64,000 nucleotides of DNA from Caprimulgus europaeus (taxonomy: Eukaryota > Chordata > Aves > Caprimulgiformes > Caprimulgidae), in contig OU015529.1 in assembly GCA_907165065.1 (NCBI GenBank), positions 7,179,054-7,243,053 on the forward strand, read 5' to 3'. The translations under genes and the position numbers were made by a program. Position 1 is the stretch's first letter, and each line of letters starts with the position of its first letter. Under the pieces are notes generated by a model. It did not search any database. It was not told the DNA's origin and saw only the letters and a list, made by a program, of their open reading frames with translations. Below, piece by piece: positions 51,289 through 62,200 of this stretch.

Positions 51289-54200
51289 TATTATAATATT
51301 TAATTTATTCTTTTTAGCAAAGAGTTTCTGCAACTCTTTATTTGCTGCAGATTCTCTGAACTCGGACTAACTCAGACTTGCTGATACAGGACAAGGAAGC
51401 AAGTGAGCTTATAATATGACAGCTTCTCTTGTCTGCTTGCCAACACAGCCACTCATCTTCTGAGAATCTGCTTGCATCTGATGATTGAAATTGAGCAAAG
51501 GAGACTGAGCAGAGCAGCTCAGCAGCGATTCAGCTGCTCCAGCTGAGGTTTAACATCCACAGTTGTTGCTGCAGAATGGTCTCTTTCGTCTACAGGGCGC
51601 TTTAGTGCCTTGTTATTGAAATCATCACACTTGCTTCTTTGATTGTTCTCTTAAAATAACCCATAGTCAGTGATCTGCAAATTTCAGGAATCACCTTTGA
51701 GATGTATTTACTGAAGCCACTGTGCCCCTGCTGAAGCATAGCAACTCTGGGCTCCGTGGCATTCTGTTTCCAAAGCCTGTGTGGGATTGGCACGGCTGCT
51801 CCACGGGTCTCTGCTCAGCTGTGGAAGGGCTGGATGTGCAGTGGTACCCCGGGCCCTGCTGTGTCTGCTGTGTGCATTGCCATCAAGTTTTTAATTACAG
51901 ATGTAATGACAGTGTGCATATGGCCCGTGGCTAACCTTTGGGGTTTGTACCTGGTTTGCATATAACCAGGGCAACAAAAGATTGTCCTTTCCCCTGGGTT
52001 TACTTAAGTGAGCAGAAAACACAGCTCTCCCTTGGACTTTGGGGAAGAACAGAGCAGAAAGCTGAATTACACTGGGGAGACCACAAAACCAGCCTGGTGC
52101 CAGAGAGCAGCAGTGGCTGTGCTCTTGGCTAACAGAGGACACTTTTCCACGTGCTCTGAAACGTAGAGTGAAAGTGCTGAAAAAAGGGTGCTGGGTAGAG
52201 CAGGATTTTGTGTGGGTGCTGAGTAGAGCAGGATTTTGTGTGGGTGCTGAGTAGAGCAGGATTTTGTGTGGGTGCTGAGTAGAGCAGGATTTTGTGTAGG
52301 TGCTGGTGGTGGAAGAACTGCTCGCCACGTGCCTGGCCCGGACCTGTGTGTTGTGCTGGGGAGGATGTGCTTATTTCTACCACCAAATGGTGCTTGTGTT
52401 TCTATTTAGCCATTCCCAGAGCAGAACAAAGCTCGACTCTAAATTGATTTACCTACTTTGTAGATGGTCTTTGGCTGTATTTAAAGTCTTTCTAGAGCTT
52501 TATTGATTTTTAAAAGCAACCTGACAAATAATGTGTGTGAGGTTAATTCCCTCTGGAGCTAATTTAACTTTCTGTTGGTCTGCATCTTCAGAGTGCCTTA
52601 GTTCAAGCTTACTTTAGTCTGATCAATTCCTCTTGTGTTGAATACAAACAAATGCTATGGCCATTATTAAATTATTCTCTTTATTTCTTCATGGGCTATA
52701 TGTGTGCTGAATAAAACCCCAATATATCTGTCTGCTTTTAGTTGAGCCCTTATGACTTTTATTTCTATATCAGTTAAATTAAGGCTAATAAACTGAATTT
52801 AAAGCAAAAGAGTGATATTCATACGGAAGAAATAATTATCCCCTTGGCTAGATAAATTTCAGAAAACAACTGGCTCAGCCCTAGATATTAATCTCTGAGA
52901 ATTTTCAGAATCACAAAGTGCTAATAATAAAACTCCAGGTCATATAGAACATGACAACTCACAAACAGAGGGGAGGGATCACTTCACCACTTGGAAAAGC
53001 TCCTCTTTGATCAAATGCTGAGATTGTGCAAACCTTGTGTCTACCGTTATAAAAGCATGAGTTTAGCATCTTTCAGTTTCTCCAACATATTCCCTGAATT
53101 GTGTCTGAAATTTGTACTTCTCCATGTGGATGTCAAATATTGTCTCCATTTTGGCTCTCCAGTGTATTGTGACTTGCAGGTGCTGAACAATTTAAAATCC
53201 CCCCACTTCCCTCCTGACCCTGTGGCAGGGTCTGTGGGCTGCTCTCTGCATCTCTATCCACAGCTGCTGTGAGCAGAAGGGGAAGGAGAAGGGATGGGAC
53301 AGGACAGGACAAGACTACTCAGTTAAGGAAGGACCACAAGGCAGGGAGGTGGTCTCTTTGTCCCTTGCTAAAGAGCAATAGCATCACCTGTGTTCCCCTG
53401 GGTTTAGTAATCCTCTTTTAACTACTTGTCAATCTGTGCTTCTGACTGTCCAAACGTGCTCTGAAGAGCCTTTATACTGTGTTAAAGTTGTCTGTGCCCT
53501 TTCCTTTCTGAGCTGCTGTCCTTGAGGGCTGCTCAGGAGTAGGCCGTTTGTCATAAGCAATGTTCTCCTGCAGCTGGATGAGGCTGCTGTTGTCAAAGCC
53601 ACTTTAATCTCTCTCTCCTGTGTGACTGATGTGCTGGCAATCGTTCAGCAATGTTGCATTTAATTCTCCTTAATGATTGTGTTGCAGAAAAGATGAAAAT
53701 ATTGACAACTTGATGTTTCAAAACACTGAAATTTTAAGTAGTTCTAGTATCAACATAATCACTTTATCAGGAAGGGGGGGAAATAATTTAAATATATTTA
53801 AATATTCTACCAGCAGTTCTAGTCTGTTATTCTGTAGGTGTTACTATGCTGTCAGTCAAGTTCTCATGATTTGTGGATTCCTACGATTTTCTTCTGCTGT
53901 CACTTATTTATCATCTACTTCAATATGTATGAAGTTGATGTCACTTGCAGGTGTGTTCTCTCTGGTTCTATTCTCAAGCTGTCCAAACCTGTCACTTCTG
54001 CTTGTCACTCTGAATCAGAGCTGTCAGAAAGGCTTCTTCCTACTTTGTGAAAATTCCTGGAAGATGAAGAAATGAAAAGTGCCCAACTTTCAATAACCTG
54101 CTTGATTACTGAAAGATACTAGGAGAGATTCCTTGGGGATGTCTGTGTGCTTGAAGACAGGTTGGATGTCTATAGCTATGAGGCAGTGCTGGCTGTTAGT

Positions 54201-54634
54201 TCAGTATGTCAGAGCTTTGTTTCACCACAGAGTAACATTTTTCTTGTCTATATTTTAATAAGAAAATATACTTTAAGTTTCTTTAAATCACAGAACTGCA
54301 AAAACCCCCTTGCACCACAAAATGCAGCAGCAGTTGTAATGAAAACAGTGAAACAAGGTGACACACAAAGTGAACTGGTGAAGGATGCTGGTGTTACAGA
54401 GACAGGTTGAAGTTCTGGCCCTGCTGAACTTGGCAGGGGTTTCCCTGTGAAATACCACGGGCTGCAGTTTTGATGTGAGGTGTTTGTGCAGCAAAGTGCT
54501 CAGACGTGTGCAAGTAGGGAAATGCCATTCAGCTGCTCCTTAAATTATGCACAAACCAAACAGAGGTGCTGTGTTAATCTGTGGCTTATGTGAAGGATCC
54601 AGACATACAGAAATTGGTTAGGCAATAAGTGGTT
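51289..54634. other. Intergenic, no recognisable gene
   Basis: Holds the 28-bp minisatellite at 52186-52305 and an AT-rich, repeat-free stretch at about 52620-52960 that resembles conserved non-coding DNA. ORFs of 60-145 codons here have no recognisable motifs. Confidence 0.6.
52186..52305. repeat. 28-bp minisatellite, about 4.3 copies
   Basis: The units start at 52186, 52214, 52242 and 52270, each 28 bp with the core GGGTGCTGAGTAGAGCAGG and the end ATTTTGTGT; a partial fifth unit follows. Copies are nearly identical, with only single-base differences such as GGGTAG in the first and a final TGTAGG. Because 28 is not a multiple of 3, the minus-strand frame rotates and yields long artefactual ORFs. 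Confidence 0.95.
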
Positions 54635-54746
54635 GGCTTTGAGCAACCTGGACTAGTGGAAGGTGTCTCTGCTGATGGCAGGGAAGTTGGAACTGGATGA
54701 TCTTTAAGGTCCTTTCCAATCCAAACCATTCTATGATTCTGTGATA
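54635..54746 (+). mobile_element. CR1 LINE, short 3' terminal fragment
   Basis: Contains GACTAGTGGAAGGTGTCTCT and a tail ending ATTCTATGATTCTGTGAT. Only the last 110 bp or so is present, in the + orientation. Confidence 0.88.
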
Positions 54747-56054
54747 AATTAGACAAGGTACTGGAGACTACTAAGGTTTTTGACCTTGGAGAGTTCATGG
54801 CAATTATTTCCTTTACCAAGAAATGGTGAAGGAGGTGATGTGGGCTCAGTTTGCTTGCAGTGTTTTCTGAGCATTGGTGGTGGAGGGATGCAAAAGCTCA
54901 TCCAAAACAAATGGCCCTACTCACAGCTCTTGAGGGATGGCAGTACGAAAGACTAAAGAAAATACATTGTGTGTTGGTGCAAGGGGTCTGCAATATCTGC
55001 CAAAGATGGTGTGTTTGATTGCTAGGTGCTCTTTGGGCTATTCCCTTTCCCCCTGACAGCAAATATGGGGCTGCTGAGGAGAAAATGGGGTAAATGCCCA
55101 ATTGCTTTGGGCAGAAAAGGCAAATTTTATCAGATCTTGTCAGACCTCTAAGTGCATGGATAGATAGATTCCTCCATCAGGTAACAGAGACCTCTGGGTA
55201 AATATAGGGACAACTTTGGGTTTGACTAGCAACATAATATTGCACAAAATGTCATTAGATGTCATCTGATCTAAGGTGGGCATGTACTGCCCGACCTGAA
55301 CTCGTGCAACAAGTTAACCCATGTTAACAGTGAGAGGGTGCTGCTTTCTAACCTACCCGAGCCTTTGTCTGGTCTTAAAACAAAAATTCCACTCGTGTGC
55401 CACCTGGGGAACTTTGCTGCTCTCTTTCCAGCGAGCAGAAGCAGCGCGCAGAGCTCCTACGCCTGCTGAGCGTGCGTTGTGCTCGGCGCCCTTCGGAGAG
55501 GGAGGATGGAGGAAAGCAGGAAGCATCAGTTGTGTTGCTGGTGGTGTTGGTCCAGCAGACAGTCAGGAAGGAGATTGTGGTCACCTAGCCTGACCCTGCT
55601 CCTCTTTCCTCTTGTCAAGTTTCTCTTCCATGTGAACGTGTGCTTACAGAGCCTGGAGAGAGAGAGAGCAATGAATGCTGTTTGGAAGAGCTTTATAGCT
55701 TGAGCTTAAGGCAACTCTGTGAGTTTTAGGAAGACTTCCCACTATTGCCCTTAATGTGGGCACAGCAGTCCTACAGTGGTGGAGTGCTGTCTGCAAGAAT
55801 GGAGGTGGCTGGAGCGCTCTTTGCCTGTGGGAAGCTGCAGTTTGGTATCTCTGGCTCTACTTGTCTGAACCACCTCAAGAATCCAGCTGCTTCTCACAAG
55901 CCTCCAGATGCAGTGGCTGCCTGCATGCTATGGTACCAAAGTAGACTTTGGGAGGACTACATAGGTTCTTGTTATTAAGATTTTTCTGTGGTTCTCAGCA
56001 TTTCAGGCAATTTTCTTCATAGCACATCCCTGAACCTCAGAGGTGATGGTATTT
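54747..56054. other. Intergenic stretch with a small CpG cluster
   Basis: No confident gene. Around 55425-55505 CpG dinucleotides are unusually dense for this window (about nine within 75 bp). A consensus-like acceptor (TCTCTTTCCAG, ending near 55431) precedes an open frame with EQKQRAELLRLLSVRCARR. It is a candidate exon of unknown identity only. Confidence 0.3.
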
Positions 56055-56290
56055 TAGGACAAGAGGAAATGGTCTCAAGTTGTGCCAAGGGCAGCTGAGA
56101 TTGGATCTGAGGAAGAATTTCTTTGCTAAAAGGGTTCTCGGGCATTGGAAGGGGTTGCCCAGGGCAGTGGTGGAGTCCCCATCCCTGAAGGGATTGAAGA
56201 GTTGTGTAGACACAGTGCTGAGGGACATGGGTTAGTTGGGGACTTGTCAGTGTTTGGTTAATGATTGGACTCTGTGATCTTAAAGGTCTT
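56055..56290 (+). mobile_element. CR1 LINE fragment lacking the 3' tail
   Basis: CR1 ORF2 C-terminus and part of the 3' region (GGCATTGGAAGGGGTTGCCC, then GATTGGACTCTGTGATCTTA). It stops at TAAAGGTCTT, without the CCAACCTAAATGATTC tail found in sister copies, so it is truncated at both ends. Confidence 0.88.
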
Positions 56291-59200
56291 AAAGGGAGAA
56301 ACAGGCACTCTTGACTTTGTGGGTTCAGGAAGGATATCTGCTGGGGAGTGGGGGTCTGAACCTGCATCTCCAGGCTGTAAAGCTTGTGCCTTGAAGCACC
56401 TTTCTTCTCTGCAGGCTTCCACCTCCCACATGCTCTCAGGCCCTCCCTCCTGCTGTTGTGCTCTGGTTGGTGTTTCAAGATTATGTTCTTGAACACGATC
56501 ATCATCGGTCCCTTCCCTGCCCCCATCTCTTCAAGCACAGCAACAGATACCTAGAACAGATGAAGTTATAAATTAGATGGCCATAACACCCTGGACCTCC
56601 AAAAACCATTGAGCTCCCTCTACAAATCACAGCTTTGGCTCTGCAGGAATGGGCCTCCGAGATCTGCCCATGTCTTTGGGCTGTGCTTGAGCTGGAGGGA
56701 CTGGCTGTTCTTGGAGGGGTTTGAGGGGCCATTAACTGACAGAAGGTGCTTGTAGTCCCAGTGACCACATCAAGATCAAAAGCTGGTTGTTACCTTCTGT
56801 ACCAGGAAATGTATACCTTGGTGGGGAAGACCTCCAATGACTTTTGATAAATAAATTACTTTTGATAAATAACTTTATGGCTTCAGCATAAAGAGACTTT
56901 TTGTTCCAGTTGCAAGATCTTTTCCTTTGCTTAAAATCAGATTTTGCTTGGTGTAATTCATTTGACTCCACAAAGTACAATTATTCACTAACATCAGAAT
57001 TAATGTTAATGTTAGAATAATGCAATTTATGAACAATTTAAAAAAGCATTCAGCACTTACATTTACGACATAATGACAAGTCTAAAAATAAAAATACCTA
57101 GCTCTGCTTTTCCTCACACAAATTACTGGTCTGAAAGTCCCTCACACAACAATTCCACAAATCCTTCCAAAATAAGGCAAGGAGGAAAGTCCTGGTTTTG
57201 CCATGGTTGCTTACCTGCTGTGAAGCCAACTCAAAGGGTAGGAGGAGCACATGGGTGGGTGGTGTGGGCTCAGTCCTGCTCACTTCCCACCTGCTCTGCT
57301 CTGCCATTTGCGTGTGCTGTGTTGCCTGGGTCAAAGTTTCTGAGAGCTGAACCCACAAAGGCTGTGAATCCTAGTGCTGCTCTTTGCTGCCCTCAGTTTT
57401 ATTTGCAGGTTGGCTTTTTTGGGCCATCCTTGTTATTCTGATACCAATTTATGCTTTTTGGTCTCTCAACTTGCTCTTTCTCTGCTGCCCCTTCTCCATC
57501 TCTTTGACCAGTGAAGGAGCTTGAGGCTATGAGAGCTCCCCATGCCCCAAACTCTTGCATCTGCACAGACTATGGAATACAATTTTTGGAGAGAAATTGC
57601 AATATATAAGGAGGGGTGAGAGAGAGGATGCCAGTGATTTTAATACTTGTGTTTCACCATACCCAGTTGCTTCAGGATTCACTTCAACTGCTAAAAAAAG
57701 CATCTGAAGATGGAATTGCTGCTGAAGTCAGCAGAGCTTGGCACAGGATACTTTTTAGCCCTCCCCTGTCTGGTACCCTAGATGCTTTTCCATGTATTGA
57801 GATACTGAACTTCTAAAATGTAACTTATTTAATCATGTTGAGTCTCCATTCTTCACCGATGAAGAGGACATAATTGCTTTTCCTCATCTCAGTTTTGGAT
57901 ATTTCACAGAACAGGGTGCCTGTCTGTCTTCTTACCAGCTCTACCAGCTCTATTTTCCCAGGGATGATGCTGCACAGAGTACAAAGGCAGGTTCTTCTTG
58001 CTTCATTAAATAATGTACAAGCCTGAGCTAGTCTTTGTTGGATTTTTATGTCCTCTCTGCCTTGCTGTCCATCACGTTAAATAGTTTAGTGTTCCCTGAT
58101 GCACAGCAGGGTTTTGATGGAGATTGCATTTTCCAAGTACTGCAGCAGATGCAGCTGTGGCTGTTGCTGCTCGGTCTCTAGAAACGGTGCTTTTGGTAAT
58201 GAGGTGCCTATTTCCTTCAAAACAGCATTGTGCAGCTGGCTGTGTGCGATGCAGAGTGTTCATTTGCTGGAATTGCCGCTCTTAAATCATGTTGCTTTCG
58301 TGTTTCTGCCTCACGGAGGGATGTGGAGGAGGTGACTGCTGCCAGGTGAACACATCCTGTCCCGACTCTGATGTTCCTCTCGCTGCTCCTGTGCTGCCCG
58401 GTTGGTTTGGCTGCTGCCTGAAGATTTCATACCAATGCAATAAAGAACAAGTCACCTGACAGCAGGAGGAGGTGTTAAGCCATACCAACAGCTCCTTCCT
58501 TACTCTGTGCAACGCAGGAGAGCAAGAGGATGTAATTTCCACTGGTAAAACTCCACAGAAGTAGATGCAGTATGTGGACATGGGTAGAAGAGAGGCTGGT
58601 ATTGCCTGTGGGCACATTGCACGCTCCTGGTCATTCATGGGCCAGGCTAGTGCAGCCTTTTGGAGGAAGGCATTGTGTACTCAGCTCCTCCTTTCCCACC
58701 TAGTACGAGGAACGGGGTGGGTCCTCACAGTGACCTCCAACACTCAGTGAAAGGTTTTTTGTTAGGGGTGTTGTATCACTTGATATTCAAGCCCTGGTGG
58801 CTTGGGAGTCTTCCCCATCTGTGTGCCTCATCTGAGCACCCTTGGAGTGTGGGTGGGTGTTTGAGGAGGTGGTGGTGTCCATAGCTCTGGTTTGAGGGAA
58901 GAAGCTGAACGAAACAGACTTTGTGCTCAGCTGTTGTGGCACTCAAACAAAACTAAAGGGTGGGATAACCTTTGCATTTCTCTACCCTGAGGAGCTGGAA
59001 GTGGAGTCTCCACTGTCAAAGGTGGCCTGGGAGTGCACTGCTGCAGGAGCAGCTCCACCAATGCACCTCTACCTGTCCCCGTAGGTTCTCTTCTGCTGAA
59101 GCCACCTGGAGAAGGACAATAAACATCTGAGATGCGGACACCAACAGGGGCTGGTCACCAAAGTCTGAACCAGCACAGTTATCCCAGAAAATAGTGTTTT

Positions 59201-62200
59201 CCTGAGATTGTCCCAGACAATGAGCGTTTTCCCAAAACAAAGCACTGGCAGACCAAAGACCAAACCTGCCCTGGTGTCCTGTCTGCCTGAATCCCTTCAT
59301 CAGACCTAAGTCATTGGGTTGCTGCAGCAACTTCGGATGGAACAAGACTTCTGAAGGCCAACTGGGCCTTTCACAAAGGCTTTCTAATTGAATCCTGTCA
59401 TTGCTGGGTTTCTCATTGCCTGCAGAATAAAAGCAATAGCAGGCAGCAAGGCCTCCTCGCATCACGGCTCTTTGTTCCTCTTTTGCATTAACTCCCTGTG
59501 TGAAATTCCTGTTTATTCTCTCCCACTGGTCCTGGACCATCTTTAAAGACCTCTCTGTGTGTTTTGGCATCTTGAAGTGGTGGTTTTTATTCACTGTCAA
59601 CTCTAAGCACACAACTGACATTCAAAGTGATTATATTGGTGCTTCTTTTATATTTCTTTTTGTGACCGTGAGGTGAGCTGGTTCAGAGAACTAAACAAAG
59701 GAAGACAAAGCCCAGCAAAACCAAGCAAACACGTGGTTTTCTGCTGCGTGCTCTCCCTGAACCAACTGCCTGCAGCATTGGATAGATACCAGTGCCTGTG
59801 CAGGAGAACGGCTCTTGGGAGCGCTAGTGCTAGAGTCAGTTTAATAAACGAGACCCCCTTAACTACTGAAAAATCACATTTTCAGGTTCCTGAAGGATTT
59901 ATCCATTTTTGGTGGCCGTGAGCTTTGCTATTTTTCTTAGTGGTCATGTAACAGCTCCTGAGTGCTATTGGTGATGATCCATGCAGTGTGTGATGGGTGA
60001 CTGCTGCTCCAATGCCTCGGTGCAAATACATCCTGTGCCAGCCTAAAATGAGTCACGAAGGTAACAGCACAGTTTGCTCTCTGTGGTGGGTCACTGTGTT
60101 TTTTGACTGGAAGGCAGTCCATATAAAGGTTTGTTCTGCAGGCATCTTTTCACCACAAAAATATATGATTAATCCATTACAACACTATCGCCTTGAAGAG
60201 TTTCAGTTCACTTCTGTGCAAGACATTTCATATACATCTGTGCTTTGGTAACTGCTTATAGGAACTTTAATAGTGTCTAGTTGGATACCCAGAAATCAAG
60301 CCCAGAAGTGTCCTTTTTGTTAGTGATTTGGTTTTGATGAAGCCATTTCAATATTGATTTTTAATGAAGAGATTATTTTGCCTTCTTTTTAGCAGCTCTC
60401 TGCTCACGTTGCTTCCTTGTGGTGAAAAGATGATATAAAATGACTTGCTGCAAAATCTTAGCCTCAGTAAATTTAATGTTCTTGACTGAAAGAAGGTGAG
60501 AAGTAGAGCCTAGAGACCTTGACTTCTTAATCTGCATTTAGAAATAATTAATTGACACCTAGGAGATTGCCTGGCATGAGATGGCATCTATACTCCAATT
60601 TTGTTCATGGAACGGTCTGGCCTTTTCTCTAAATTCCTGAAATTAAAAGAAAAAAAGATTTGCACAACACATTGCAATTCTGTTATTAATAAATGCACAA
60701 CTCTATCTTGGACCTGTAGCTATGATTTTGTGCAAACAGAGGCAGATGAGAATCACTAGGCAGAGGGTTTGTTTGGTCAAAGGCAAGTTGAATGCTGCAG
60801 TAAGAATCCAGCATGATTTCACCTGCTATTGAGCAGTGCCCAAGTGTATACCTGAAGTGACCACTTAAATAAACATAACGGGTAACCAAAGGCCATTAAG
60901 TTCTTCATGACCCAGAAATGTGTTGGTCTGCCTTAGAGATTTTACAATGAGCAGTCATTAGTAATTTCTATGAACTGTCTTTGGAGCAAACATTGTTCCA
61001 GTCCAGTGCTCCCGATTTTGTAAGTGCTGACTACAAATTCTTCCTTTCTATTTTTGGCATTTATTTAGTATTAACAAACTTCCTGGTCCCATGCCTCCTA
61101 CTAAAGGTGTTCTTAAAGAGAGTGACACAAATTACTGTTGGTCTCCCATTGGCTATGAATTGAATTTTCCTTAGGAACTGCCACAAAAGCAGTGCTTGCT
61201 TTAATCAGCTCTAGTCTCGTTATTTGGAAAGGCTTCCAAGGTTGACTGGCTTTCTCAACTTGATCTGTGCTCACAGTAATGAGGCATCAGGCTAATGAGA
61301 CCATTGCCATGACAATTACCAGATTATTAAATCCTAATTAGGGACCTAATTCTGCTAGGTGCTGAGTGCTGGTTGTAAATAACTGAGTATTTTTGTGTGC
61401 CCATTTTTGATCTGTAGTTGAAAGCAGTACTTGAAGAGTATTGAAGCTCCCCATTCACGTATGAGGTCTGTTTCAGTGCTAATAGGGTAATTGACCCTAA
61501 TGATGTTGGCTGGTGGGTAATGGTCAGAGCTGCCTTTCCTTCCTCGGAGAAGCCTAGCATCAATGTCATCGTTAAATGGGCTGTGAGTCACATGGCAGGA
61601 GGCTGCATGATGTTGAAGAACAATATTTCCTATATAATGTTCTGTGGCAGATTGTTTTCTGCACATTCATGCACTGGTGAAAGGAGTTTGCAATTTTATT
61701 GTTCATCAGTGCCAATTAAATGCAGACCGAACGTTAGCCGGACGTGCTTCCTCCTGAAAAAACAACTCAATTCTGTCCTCCCGAGGCTGGAAAATTTTAA
61801 ATGTGTAGTGTCTCTTTCAGAATTTAATTTCCAAATGACCTTCCCACTGGCTGTTATCTGTTCTGTACGAGTTATTGAGCTGAGCAGGTAGTGTTGGTAC
61901 AACAGCAGGGCACGTTCCAGAAGTGCAGTAAGGAGCATCTCTTGTGTCTGCTATGGGCTGGTTGTTTTGCTATTGTTTCTGTTGGGAGAAGATTGTCTGA
62001 GCTGCTCTTCATCTTCATCTTGTTGAGATGAAGTTTTAAGCTCGTCTTTGCTAGCCTGTTCTGCTATTCATGGCAAATGTTTTTTTGCAGGACCTGGGAA
62101 GCCTTTCAGCTCTGTCAGCGGCTGCTCCCAGGTTTTGGGAGGTCACGCTACCTGGACTGTGCTCCCTTCTCACCCATCAACCCCCAAAGCCTGAGCTTAG

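Noticed and set aside
52186-52305. CRISPR-like array
   Set aside because: Units are directly adjacent with no unique spacers, and the host is a vertebrate; it is a minisatellite.
51891-52386. Antisense ORFs with a repeated peptide
   Set aside because: Produced by the 28-bp minisatellite, whose period shifts the reading frame.
59016-59621. Minus-strand ORF of 201 codons as a gene
   Set aside because: No recognised domain, no supporting splice or promoter signals, and no repetition or family signature; kept only as part of the intergenic description.
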